From: HXMU1420-13 sp965229525
GTDB taxonomy: Bacteria; Bacteroidota; Rhodothermia; Balneolales; Balneolaceae
Reading direction: 5' to 3'
DNA length: 64,000 nucleotides
NCBI GenBank assembly: GCA_965229525.1
Contig: OZ245886.1
Location: 3,100,001-3,164,000 of the forward strand
Positions 19,257 to 28,948 of this stretch are shown here, one piece after another. The position numbers were made by a program, and so were the translations under genes. The notes under the pieces are model-generated. The model searched no databases. It was not told where the DNA came from and was given only the letters and a program-made list of their open reading frames with translations. The number at the start of each line of letters is the position of its first letter. The first letter of the stretch is position 1.

Positions 19257-19378
19257 GTAAATCTATTTTTTGGCTAAATCAACTTTGATGAATTTAAATA
19301 AATACTCATATTCGAGAGTATGTAACACATTGAATATGTTGGTACATCCATCAAAAGAAACGCTTTTAGGGATACAGT

Positions 19379-22300
19379 ATGAAGAAGTTAAATTTTTGGG
19401 CATTAGCTATTCTATGCTCTGTTCAAGTGAGTAATGCGCAATCGATTGAAGTAGCAGAAATTTATAATGAAACAATAAACTCAAGCGATACACCTGCATT
19501 AATTTTCTCTGAATATTTAGAGGGATCAGGTAACAATAAAGCAATGGAAATCTACAATGCTAGTGACACAGGAATTAACCTTTCAGATTATCGAATTGCA
19601 AGTGCTACTAATGGAAATGGCTGGAGTGAATATCGCCATTTTGAGGATGCAATTTTAGCATCCGGAGATACTTATGTGATTATTACAGATCAATTTGACC
19701 CCGTACTATTTGATCCTGCCAATGCTGATGAAGTTTTAGCATTTCCTAGTCTAGTTCATTTTAATGGGGATGATGCAAGAGCAATCATTCACATAAATGG
19801 TACTGATACCACTGTAGTTGATCTTTTTGGTGATCCAGATAGCGATCCGGGAGCAGGATGGGAGGTAGCTGGAATAGCAGATGCAACAAGTGAACATACG
19901 CTTATTCGTAAATCAACAATCACTTCTGGGAACCCTTTTCCACTAGCTTCCTTTGGAACAGATGAGGCATCTTCAGAATGGATACTTCTCAACCAGAACG
20001 ACGCTTCGGATCTTGGTACTCATACCGGATCAACAGACAATGGTGGTGAGATTGTAAACATCCTTATCAATGGGGATTTCTCCACAAACTCTGATTGGAA
20101 TTTTGAGGTTTTAAACGGGGCAAGTGGAGTTACCGGTTCAATCGAAAACGGAGAACTATTTTTTACTGGACTACCAGAAAGTGGGGCGCCCTGGGAGATT
20201 CAAGCGAATCAAAATTTCAGCCAGGAACAAATTGAAATGATCTTTGAAGGGGGATATGAAGTATCATTTGATGCAAGAACATCGGTTGGTACTAAAGACA
20301 TAAACATTTTTTTAGGTGAGTTTGGGGGTAGTTGGACTACTTATTTTACCGACGGTGAAGGAACTGTAACAGTAGATACAGAAATGTCTAGATACTCTTT
20401 GGTGACATTTATAGATCAGACGTTTCCAGAAATGCGAATTGGTATTGAAGTAAATACACCTGGAACAGATATATATATCGATAATTTGGTCTTTAATAGG
20501 CTTCCCGATGTAGAAATTGGAATTCCAGAATTCAATGCCTCAGCTAATAATGGGGAAGTTACAATAACTGTTGTAGATGACGGTGCAGCTACCTACGACG
20601 TATTTTATGCTGATTCATCAATTTCTAGCATAGACGATGGTAGATTGGTAGGTACGATTGATCCTATGAACGGGTTAACGTTTTCTCATCGAATTTTGGC
20701 GCCTCATCCATCATTAGTTACAAATGTATCAGCTCATTTTGGTGTAGTTGCACGGGATGAAAATGGAGCACCTAGTGATATGGCTACAACTTCACTTAAT
20801 GTGACAACAGGTGTTCGTGAACATTATATAGCCGGTTTAGACGAGACATCAGCGCGTGAAATCCTTACTGCTGTTTCAGATAATCAAATGCCCGACAATC
20901 TAACTTTGAGAAATTATTTCCCAAATGGATATTCACCTTTTCAAATCCATCCTACTACTTCGGTTTCGGTAATTGGGTCCGGAGCTGACAATGAAGCTGA
21001 TTTATCAGGGCAATTCTGGGTTGGATTCGAGACTACATCCGATACTGATTTCCTTATTATTTACTCAGAGATAAATGATGATATATTACGCTTTCCCGAT
21101 AATTTTGGGTCAGAGGCCGGCGGTAGTGGATGGAATTATGATTCATGGGAAATAAGCATTGGGGCTTACGAACCTGCATCTGTTTATGATGGCTCTGACC
21201 ATCAAGATCTTGAGATCGGTTCAGAGCCTGACTACCAATTACGGGGTGGTTTTTTTAGTGATAATACGAGTTACATCTTTGGTTACAACGGAAACAATGG
21301 CTTCATTAATCAGTTAGTTCCAAACTCGGCAACCATAGGTGAAATCACTGATACAGGCTATCGATTACTCACAGTTGTTAGTGCCAATGATCTGACCGCT
21401 CTCCAATCAGAAAATGCTAACTTCACATTTCCGGTTGGAAACGGGATCACTACCGTACCATTCAATATCATGTTAAATGATAATGATGATCAAAATAGGG
21501 AGCATCTGTTAGGTTGGTCTCCAAAAACCACAGACTTTTCTTGGCGGAATCCTTCAGAGTGGGAAACAGTGGCATTTGTTGGTGAAGATGGAGTGCAAAA
21601 TTCCGAAGATCCTGTAAATGTAACTTTTATAGTTAATACTTCAACACTACCAGATACTTTGCAAGAATATCATACGGTGCAATTAAGAGGCGATGTTTTC
21701 GGGCCTGATATTGCAAATGCCGGACTGGGGGATTTAATTTCGTGGGATACCAATTCACTTTTAATGAATAATGTTGGTGGAGATTACTGGAGCGTGGAAT
21801 TTGCAATGTCTCCCGGTGATACTATGAACTATAAATTCTTTGCAGGTACAGATCCATTTAATGGAATGTTCAATGGAGCAGAAACTGGCTGGGAAAGCGG
21901 TGGAAACAATCAATTTGTGCTACCTGCCGTAGTTTCACCAGATACTTTGATACCTGTTCAATGGTTTGAAACTCGCGAAGCACCATTTGATTCTCATCAA
22001 GATAGTATTTCTGTGTTTTTTAGGGTTAATGTTGGTAAGCAGGCACAAACGGGGATATTTAATCCGGAAACAGATCAGGTTGGAGTTAGAGGTAATCCTG
22101 AATTTTTCCCTAATCCGGCTGATTGGTCAACCACGGTATTCGTACTTGAACAAGAGCAGGTGAACAATGATGCCAACCTATTTTACAGTGGATCCTTAAA
22201 AATATCGAGATCAGATTTAAATAGTTTACCGGATGTAAACAGATACAAGTTTGTCTTTGATCATGGGGATGGAAGTGTAACATGGGAATCTGGTGACGAT

Positions 22301-24541
22301 AAATTATTATCAGTGCCTGCAAATGATTCAACGATCCATTGGCGATTTTTTAATGATGAGGCGCCAAGTACTTCCATTATAAATACAGAGCTTCAATTCG
22401 AAGTAAATGTTCAAATTTTAGAAGGACTTGGATTTTTTGATTTCAGTCTGGACTCTGTATTTGCAAGAGGAAGTTTTAATGGTTGGGGGGATTCAACTCC
22501 GTTATCATACAATGAGATAAGTGGTACACATATATCGGAAAGAGTGCCTTATACTGAGGAAGTCGGCGAAGAACTCCCTTATAAATTCTACGTTCGGTGG
22601 GACGAACGAAGAGATGACCCGAATAGTGAGTTTTATCTTCCAGGAATTCGCAGCAATGAAAGTGGCTGGGAGGAACCAGGTGCTACCGGTGGTGGGGATC
22701 GAAAGTTGAAGCTTTTAAATCTTCCACAACAACCAACGGCTTCTCATTTTTATAACGATGTTGCCCCTCAAGGGTTAATCAACGAAAGTAACGTTCAGGG
22801 TGGCTCAGGTACGGTTACATTCAGAATAAATATGGAGCCTGCTACTACCCGAGATGACGGTGTTGAGCCATTTAATCCCTTAACCGATGATGTATATCTT
22901 GTATTCGAGACACCTCTTTTCATGATTACAAATGGTCTTATTGAAAGAGGAACGCCATTTTCAGAGTGGTCATCAGAATATAAAGACGAAGTCAGGCTAA
23001 TTGATGAAAATGGAGATTTCATCTACGAGCTTGAATTTCCACTTCAATTCCCAACATTAAACAGTATTGGATTTGTCGTTGGTTATGAATCACAAAATGA
23101 TGGCGGTAATTTTATTATTAATGGTGGAGGATTTAATGCCGGCAGAAGATATCAACAGTATATTCAGCCCATCATTGATCCAAATCTGAATGTAAGTTGG
23201 CCTTCTACATTTGAATTTCCGGTTCTGGATTGGAAAGCCTCTGATCTTGAGTATGAATTACCACCAGATTATTCAGTTCCGAATGTAGATGGAGTAGGGC
23301 CACCAGAACTTGAAATCAATTCATTCATTGGGTTAATAAATGAGACAGAAATACTTCGTTTGGAATTGATTAGTCATGGTGAGGCACCTTTACAGGGAAT
23401 GGAGCTTACTTTAAATTACGATCCATCTGCAGTTTCAATTTCATTAGGTGATCAAACTGGGACATTAGTTGAAAATATCGATCTGGTAAGTAACGATCTG
23501 GGAGATCAGTTTATCGTTTCTTTTGCGACAAATGGTTTGGATAATGATATCAACAGAAATGGCACATTGATGAATTTCAATTTGGAACTTCTTTCGGCTG
23601 GTGAAACGGAAGTAATTATTTCAGACATCAGTATAAATGAGATTCCACATCAGGATTTAATAGCCGATATCAACATAGTTCCAAGACTTTGTGGTGATGT
23701 AAGTGGTGATGATCTGGTATCTGCACTTGATGCAAGTTTTGTGTTACAGCACACAGTTAAAATCGCTGATGTTTTCCCACTTATTGGATTAGATTCAATT
23801 GCTGCTGATGTAACCGGAAATGGTGATATTAGTGCTTTCGATGCATCCTGGATTCTCCAAAGAACGGTCGGTGTTCGCGATAATCTTGGTTGTATTAGCT
23901 TACCGCTGAAAGAAGAGCCAAAGCCTGCAATTGCAAATTGGACACTTAAATCAACTGAAAATGGTAACAACGAGGTTGAATTAAATTTCGGGCGAACCGA
24001 GTTTGAAATCTATGCTATTCAATTAGAACTGGAAGGGGGCGATGAGGTGACTTTTAAGCGCATTACAAATCTGCCGGAAGCCTGGAATATGGTTTCAAAT
24101 ACCACGGAAGGTGTAACACACCTTTCACTTTACGGAACTAATCCAATTGATCAGAATGCCCTGAACATGGAGTTTTCAACTTCCACGAATGGTGCACTTC
24201 CTAAACTGAAAGGGCAGGTTTCTCTTAATGAAACGGTTGTTCCAGAAATGGATGATCTGTTACTTGGTGATGTACCTTCTGAGTTTGCCTTAAACCAGAA
24301 TTATCCGAATCCTTTTAATCCGAGTACCAACATCAGCTATACCTTGCCCGAGATGAGCCAGGTGGATCTGACCATCTATAATATGCTTGGCCAAAAGGTG
24401 GCAACATTGGTAAACCAGACACAGGAAGCAGGTTCATATACCATCAGTTGGGAAGCTGGTAATGCCTCTAGTGGAGTTTATATTTATCGACTAACAGCAG
24501 GAGACCAGACTTTTACAAAGCGGATGATGTTAATCAAATAA
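19379..24541 (+). CDS. T9SS-sorted secreted protein: lamin-tail, CBM-like, cohesin and dockerin modules
   Basis: This protein of 1720 residues has a signal peptide (MKKLNFWALAILCSVQVSNAQ). A lamin-tail domain follows at about 37-195 (FSEYLEGSGNNKAMEIYN). Next comes a CBM4/9-like sandwich at about 228-372 and several starch-binding-like modules (VFARGSFNGWGD). A cohesin-like domain lies at about 1315-1430 (QGMELTLNYDPSAV), then a dockerin-like pair of calcium loops at 1438-1500 (GDVSGDDLVSALD; ADVTGNGDISAFD). The T9SS type A sorting domain occupies the last 87 residues (ALNQNYPNPFNPST to KRMMLIK). No catalytic domain is visible. It should be exported across the outer membrane and attached to the surface, probably binding glycans. 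Its last 873 bases are nearly identical to those of the next gene. Confidence 0.9.
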   Translation: MKKLNFWALAILCSVQVSNAQSIEVAEIYNETINSSDTPALIFSEYLEGSGNNKAMEIYNASDTGINLSDYRIASATNGNGWSEYRHFEDAILASGDTYVIITDQFDPVLFDPANADEVLAFPSLVHFNGDDARAIIHINGTDTTVVDLFGDPDSDPGAGWEVAGIADATSEHTLIRKSTITSGNPFPLASFGTDEASSEWILLNQNDASDLGTHTGSTDNGGEIVNILINGDFSTNSDWNFEVLNGASGVTGSIENGELFFTGLPESGAPWEIQANQNFSQEQIEMIFEGGYEVSFDARTSVGTKDINIFLGEFGGSWTTYFTDGEGTVTVDTEMSRYSLVTFIDQTFPEMRIGIEVNTPGTDIYIDNLVFNRLPDVEIGIPEFNASANNGEVTITVVDDGAATYDVFYADSSISSIDDGRLVGTIDPMNGLTFSHRILAPHPSLVTNVSAHFGVVARDENGAPSDMATTSLNVTTGVREHYIAGLDETSAREILTAVSDNQMPDNLTLRNYFPNGYSPFQIHPTTSVSVIGSGADNEADLSGQFWVGFETTSDTDFLIIYSEINDDILRFPDNFGSEAGGSGWNYDSWEISIGAYEPASVYDGSDHQDLEIGSEPDYQLRGGFFSDNTSYIFGYNGNNGFINQLVPNSATIGEITDTGYRLLTVVSANDLTALQSENANFTFPVGNGITTVPFNIMLNDNDDQNREHLLGWSPKTTDFSWRNPSEWETVAFVGEDGVQNSEDPVNVTFIVNTSTLPDTLQEYHTVQLRGDVFGPDIANAGLGDLISWDTNSLLMNNVGGDYWSVEFAMSPGDTMNYKFFAGTDPFNGMFNGAETGWESGGNNQFVLPAVVSPDTLIPVQWFETREAPFDSHQDSISVFFRVNVGKQAQTGIFNPETDQVGVRGNPEFFPNPADWSTTVFVLEQEQVNNDANLFYSGSLKISRSDLNSLPDVNRYKFVFDHGDGSVTWESGDDKLLSVPANDSTIHWRFFNDEAPSTSIINTELQFEVNVQILEGLGFFDFSLDSVFARGSFNGWGDSTPLSYNEISGTHISERVPYTEEVGEELPYKFYVRWDERRDDPNSEFYLPGIRSNESGWEEPGATGGGDRKLKLLNLPQQPTASHFYNDVAPQGLINESNVQGGSGTVTFRINMEPATTRDDGVEPFNPLTDDVYLVFETPLFMITNGLIERGTPFSEWSSEYKDEVRLIDENGDFIYELEFPLQFPTLNSIGFVVGYESQNDGGNFIINGGGFNAGRRYQQYIQPIIDPNLNVSWPSTFEFPVLDWKASDLEYELPPDYSVPNVDGVGPPELEINSFIGLINETEILRLELISHGEAPLQGMELTLNYDPSAVSISLGDQTGTLVENIDLVSNDLGDQFIVSFATNGLDNDINRNGTLMNFNLELLSAGETEVIISDISINEIPHQDLIADINIVPRLCGDVSGDDLVSALDASFVLQHTVKIADVFPLIGLDSIAADVTGNGDISAFDASWILQRTVGVRDNLGCISLPLKEEPKPAIANWTLKSTENGNNEVELNFGRTEFEIYAIQLELEGGDEVTFKRITNLPEAWNMVSNTTEGVTHLSLYGTNPIDQNALNMEFSTSTNGALPKLKGQVSLNETVVPEMDDLLLGDVPSEFALNQNYPNPFNPSTNISYTLPEMSQVDLTIYNMLGQKVATLVNQTQEAGSYTISWEAGNASSGVYIYRLTAGDQTFTKRMMLIK
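23669..24541 (+). repeat. 873-bp direct repeat, copy 1 (dockerin to T9SS tail)
   Basis: This stretch aligns without gaps to 28072-28944 at a constant offset of 4403. I count about 16 differences over the first 800 bases (near 98% identity). The last 65 bases then diverge sharply, though the protein stays almost the same. Upstream of 23669 the two genes are only distantly similar. The abrupt edges suggest recent gene conversion or copying of a tail module, rather than duplication of whole genes. Confidence 0.95.
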
Positions 24542-24577
24542 AAAAATGCATGTTACTAATGCCATGGCAACCAATGG

Positions 24578-24595
24578 ACTACATTGATATGCGGT
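24578..24595 (+). promoter_or_regulatory. Candidate 7-4-7 dyad operator, second copy
   Basis: ACTACAT-TGAT-ATGCGGT matches ACYRCAT-N4-ATGYRGT at every half-site position. It lies 113 bases before the start of the 1411-residue secreted protein. See the copies at 19239, 30073 and 39669. Confidence 0.4.
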
Positions 24596-24708
24596 GACTT
24601 GCAACTATTTATCAATTATGTTCGCTTTGATTATTAAAAGTTTTTAATAATCTTCGTGCGCTTCATAAGGGGTGAAAGCTTTACTAACTACAATTCAAAA
24701 ACAAAACA

Positions 24709-27700
24709 ATGGCAAAAAGGATACAAAAGCTACTATTCATAGCAGTATTTTCATTCGGGTTTTTATTTACATCAAATGCCCAAACGTTGGATTCATTAGA
24801 AATCACATTCTCGGTAAATTTAGCTGTTCAGCAAGAACTTGGTGTGTATGATCCAGGCATTCATACACCGGCTATAGCCGCTAATTTTACGGATTGGGGT
24901 ACAGGAGCTGTTCCCTTAGTTGATCAAGTCGATACAACCTTTTCTGGTACATTTTTATTTGAAGATATAGATGTCGATTCAGTTCTTGAGTACAAATTTG
25001 TACTGTTAGATGGGGGGAACATCACATGGGAAGATGGGGGAAATTATCTCTATACCGTTTCAGGTACGGAAAGTGATTCCGACGGAAATGGTGTTCCTGA
25101 TTCTAGTATCTACAGGTTCTTTAATGATATTGATTATAGCGTACTTGATTCCTCGGAAGAGTATGATGTTAAATTTTCTGTAAATCTTCACTTGATGGAA
25201 TCTGAAGGATTGTTTGATGCGAATACCCAAGTGGTAAAAGTAGTTGGTGCTTTTAATGGTTGGAACACAGCGGAAGGAATAGTAATGAATGAGGATAGTC
25301 CGAACTCGTACTCTGCTACTGTTCGAATACTAAGCGAAAACAATCCTGATTCAGTCTATTATAAATTCATTTTAGATGATGGAGATGTCACCTGGGATGA
25401 GCCTTTGGCTATTGTAAATCCAAATGGTGGAAATGACCGACTTTTAGTATTCGATGGAACTGAAACTGATGATAATGCCGATGGGATTGATGATGTAGTG
25501 TTAGAAACCGTCGATTTCTCTGATTTAGGCCCCGAATTTATTGGGTCGGTTGCTAATGCAATTGATACTCCAGATGGCGACTCTATTAATTTTGTTGGGA
25601 CAGTCACCAGAGCATTTGAAAGCTTCCTTTTCATTCAACAGGATACCGCAGGAATTTATACGTTCAATTCAAGTGGTGCGATTTATGAAGGAATCATAAA
25701 CGGGGATATTAGACCCGGTGATTTTGTAGAGGTTGCTGCGCTTTCCGGTTCATTTGAAGGCTTACAGGCTTTTGGAGATACAGACCTTCTTCGAGTAGTA
25801 TACAGAGATGTAGCATTGCCAGAGCCAATTCACTTAACTGCAGAAGAGTTCAATAATTCTGGAACACGTTACAATTCTGAACTCATAAAAATTGAAAATC
25901 TTCGAATTGATGAAGCTACAGAATTCACAGGTTCTACTTCATTCAATGTAATTGAAGATGCAACCGGTACATCAATTACACTGTTTAACCGCGGTGATAA
26001 CGGTTCAGAAGTACGAGGACCAATTCCAGGGTTATTCGATTACATCGGTGTAGCAGGCTATTTTGGACCAAACTCACCCCCAAATCAATTAACGCCAACC
26101 TATGTTGACGATATTATTGACGTCTCACCTGTAATTCCAATACCAGAACCTCCTTATGCAGTTGGCGATACCATCAATTACAATGGTAGCTTCGCATTGT
26201 TCGATTTAGGTACGGATTTAATTGGAGATGGCTGGTTCTTCGATAATGTGAATGGTCCATCAACGTATGAGATTGTAGATGATTCACAAGACGGAGATAG
26301 TAGAGCTGCTAAAGCAACAATCAATTTCACAGGCGATCCGGGCGCGTTTGATCCCTGGAGAGCACAAATTGTTAACGAGCCTATTAAACCCGGTGCTGGA
26401 GATTTGATTAGAGCTACCTTCTGGATGAAAGGAACAACAGATGGAATGACAGCGGAAGCATTTTTTGGATTACCAGAAGCTGGGGGATTCGAAGATGTGG
26501 TTGTTTCTTCATTCGGGTTAACAACCGATTGGCAAGAATATGAGGTATCTTACTTTGTTTCTGATTTTGCTGCAGATGTGGGGTTAAGATTTGGACTTAA
26601 ACTGAACTTCCCCGAGAACGATCTACAAATGATTTACCTGGATAACGTACAGCTTGTCAAACAAGAAGTAATTATCACAGATTTAAATTTCTCAGTAAAT
26701 GTTGGTGTACAAGCTGATCTTGGAAATTTTGATCCGGCGTTGCATTCAGTCGGAGTAGTGGGCGCATTTAATGGTTGGGATACAGATTCACCGATATTCT
26801 TAACCGCCGAAAATGACTCGGTTTATTCAGCAACTGCTGAAGCTATTAATGTAGCTATTGGAGATACCCTAGAATACAAGTTCATCTTGAAAGACAACGA
26901 ATTTGGAAATTTTGAGTGGGAGTCGATTGATCCTTCAACTCCAAATACAAGCGGTGACTTTGTAAATAGAGTAGTAGGAATAGATGACTTAGCTTCCGTT
27001 ACAGTTCCAACAGTTTATTTCCATGGTATTGATAGAAATGATTTGGACGTAGACAACTACGGAATCTCATCAATCAGTGAGGCCCGTAATTCTCCTATTT
27101 ATACACACATGGCAATTCAGGGTATCGTTACCAGAACCACTCGAAATTTTGTGTATATGCAAGATGAGACTGGTGGTATCATGTTATTCAGTCGACCTTG
27201 GTTTGGGGAATTTTTGGCAATAGGTTTTAATGAAGCCGTAGCTAATGGAGAAATTCAAGTTGGCGATGAATTAAGAATTGCGGGTGTTATTTGGGATTTC
27301 AACGGCTTACACGAGTTAACAAGATTACATGCCTGGGAAGTGGTTTCATCAGGAAATCCGCTACCTGCAGCCCAAATAGTTGATATCGACGAATACTCTT
27401 TGAATGGCGAAGAATATGAAAGTGAAATCGTACGCGTAGAGTATGTTCGAATTCTTGACCCTGTGGATTCGTTATTTGGCGGCTTTATCTACGAAATCAC
27501 GAATGAAGATGAGTCCCAGATAGGTTGGATGTCAATTCAGGGTGGTGGCAATAGCGATTGGGACGGAATGCCGGCTCCACAAGGATTCTTCAATCTTCAA
27601 GCAGTAGTAAAGGAATTCTTTATCCCTGCATTAGATGGAAATATTTATGCTATCGCTGTACATGATATCAATGACATCCATGAAATCCCAGCAGACTTCG

Positions 27701-28944
27701 AAGCTGAATTTGTACTCGATCCATTTGCAGGATTAGTAAATACTACAGAAGGTATGCCGATTAGATTGGTTGATTTGGGTAATGAGCCAATTCAGGGTAT
27801 GGAATTCTCTGTTGTTTATGATCCGAGTGCAGTTTCACTCACTTTGGGTGATCAAACTGGCATAATTGCCGATGGCCTCGACCTTGTTACGAATGATGTA
27901 GGTGGGCGTTTAAATATCGCTTTTGCAACAGATGGAACACCTGAAAATGATGTGTCGGAAGTTGGCACGTTCATGAATTTCAATCTTGATCTATTATCAA
28001 ACGGTGAAACAGAGATACTGGTGACAGATATTCTGGTGAATGAAAAACCTCTGCCGGATTTCGGTGTCATAATCAACATAGTTCCAAGACTTTGTGGTGA
28101 TGTAAGTGGTGATGATCTGGTATCTGCACTTGATGCAAGTTTTGTGTTACAGCACACAGTTAAAATCGCTGATGTTTTCCCACTTATTGGATTAGATTCA
28201 ACTGCTGCTGATGTAACCGGAAATGGGGATATTAGTGCTTTCGATGCATCCTGGATTCTCCAAAGGACAGTCGGTGTTCGCGATAATCTTGGTTGTATTA
28301 GCTTACCGCTGAAAGAAGAGCCAAAGCCTGCAATTGCAAATTGGACACTTAAATCAACTGAAAATGGTAACAACGAGGTTGAATTAAATTTCGGGCGAAC
28401 GGAGTTTGAAATCTATGCTATTCAATTAGAACTGGAAGGGGGCGATGATGTGACCTTTAAGCGCATTACAAATCTGCCGGAAGCCTGGAATATGGTTTCA
28501 AATACCAAGGAAGGTGTAACACACCTTTCACTTTACGGAACTAATCCAATTGATCAGAATGCCCTGACCATGGAATTTTCAACTTCCACGAATGGTGCTC
28601 TTCCTAAACTGAAAGGGCAGGTTTCACTTAATGAATCGGTTGTTCCAGAAATGGATGACCTGTTACTTGGTGATGTACCTTCTGAGTTTGCCTTAAACCA
28701 GAATTATCCTAATCCTTTTAATCCGAGTACCAACATCAGCTATACCTTGCCCGAGATGAGCCAGGTGGATCTGACCATCTATAATATGCTTGGCCAAAAG
28801 GTGGCAACACTGGTAAACCAGACACAGGAAGCAGGTTCATATACCATCAGTTGGGAAGCTGGTAATGCCTCTAGTGGTGTGTATATTTACAGACTAACTG
28901 CTGGCAACCAGACATTCACAAAACGAATGATGTTGATAAAGTAA
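24709..28944 (+). CDS. T9SS-sorted secreted protein: CBM20-like, OB-fold, cohesin and dockerin modules
   Basis: The 1411-residue protein has a signal peptide ending SNAQ. Three or so starch-binding-like modules follow (VGAFNGWNTAEG, VVGAFNGWDTDS, each with a 'YKFIL' strand). Two OB-fold-like modules of the DUF5689 kind include GTVTRAFESFLFIQQD and GIVTRTTRNFVYMQDE. A CBM4/9-like module lies near residues 485-655. Then come a cohesin-like domain (QGMEFSVVYDPSAV), dockerin-like calcium loops and the T9SS sorting domain. It resembles the preceding protein in kind, and its 3' end is nearly identical in sequence. No catalytic residues are recognisable, so a glycan-binding or scaffold role at the cell surface is inferred. 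The next gene follows after four bases. Confidence 0.9.
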   Translation: MAKRIQKLLFIAVFSFGFLFTSNAQTLDSLEITFSVNLAVQQELGVYDPGIHTPAIAANFTDWGTGAVPLVDQVDTTFSGTFLFEDIDVDSVLEYKFVLLDGGNITWEDGGNYLYTVSGTESDSDGNGVPDSSIYRFFNDIDYSVLDSSEEYDVKFSVNLHLMESEGLFDANTQVVKVVGAFNGWNTAEGIVMNEDSPNSYSATVRILSENNPDSVYYKFILDDGDVTWDEPLAIVNPNGGNDRLLVFDGTETDDNADGIDDVVLETVDFSDLGPEFIGSVANAIDTPDGDSINFVGTVTRAFESFLFIQQDTAGIYTFNSSGAIYEGIINGDIRPGDFVEVAALSGSFEGLQAFGDTDLLRVVYRDVALPEPIHLTAEEFNNSGTRYNSELIKIENLRIDEATEFTGSTSFNVIEDATGTSITLFNRGDNGSEVRGPIPGLFDYIGVAGYFGPNSPPNQLTPTYVDDIIDVSPVIPIPEPPYAVGDTINYNGSFALFDLGTDLIGDGWFFDNVNGPSTYEIVDDSQDGDSRAAKATINFTGDPGAFDPWRAQIVNEPIKPGAGDLIRATFWMKGTTDGMTAEAFFGLPEAGGFEDVVVSSFGLTTDWQEYEVSYFVSDFAADVGLRFGLKLNFPENDLQMIYLDNVQLVKQEVIITDLNFSVNVGVQADLGNFDPALHSVGVVGAFNGWDTDSPIFLTAENDSVYSATAEAINVAIGDTLEYKFILKDNEFGNFEWESIDPSTPNTSGDFVNRVVGIDDLASVTVPTVYFHGIDRNDLDVDNYGISSISEARNSPIYTHMAIQGIVTRTTRNFVYMQDETGGIMLFSRPWFGEFLAIGFNEAVANGEIQVGDELRIAGVIWDFNGLHELTRLHAWEVVSSGNPLPAAQIVDIDEYSLNGEEYESEIVRVEYVRILDPVDSLFGGFIYEITNEDESQIGWMSIQGGGNSDWDGMPAPQGFFNLQAVVKEFFIPALDGNIYAIAVHDINDIHEIPADFEAEFVLDPFAGLVNTTEGMPIRLVDLGNEPIQGMEFSVVYDPSAVSLTLGDQTGIIADGLDLVTNDVGGRLNIAFATDGTPENDVSEVGTFMNFNLDLLSNGETEILVTDILVNEKPLPDFGVIINIVPRLCGDVSGDDLVSALDASFVLQHTVKIADVFPLIGLDSTAADVTGNGDISAFDASWILQRTVGVRDNLGCISLPLKEEPKPAIANWTLKSTENGNNEVELNFGRTEFEIYAIQLELEGGDDVTFKRITNLPEAWNMVSNTKEGVTHLSLYGTNPIDQNALTMEFSTSTNGALPKLKGQVSLNESVVPEMDDLLLGDVPSEFALNQNYPNPFNPSTNISYTLPEMSQVDLTIYNMLGQKVATLVNQTQEAGSYTISWEAGNASSGVYIYRLTAGNQTFTKRMMLIK
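28072..28944 (+). repeat. 873-bp direct repeat, copy 2 (dockerin to T9SS tail)
   Basis: This is the partner of 23669-24541 and encodes the dockerin-like loops, a linker beta-sandwich and the T9SS sorting domain. Most differences are synonymous or conservative. The shared segment also produces a pair of identical antisense open frames, which are not genes. Confidence 0.95.
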
Positions 28945-28948
28945 TCTC

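Noticed and set aside
23650..28373. Identical antisense open frames inside the two 873-bp repeats
   Set aside because: They oppose strongly coding sequence with clear dockerin and linker domains and are shared only because the DNA is duplicated.
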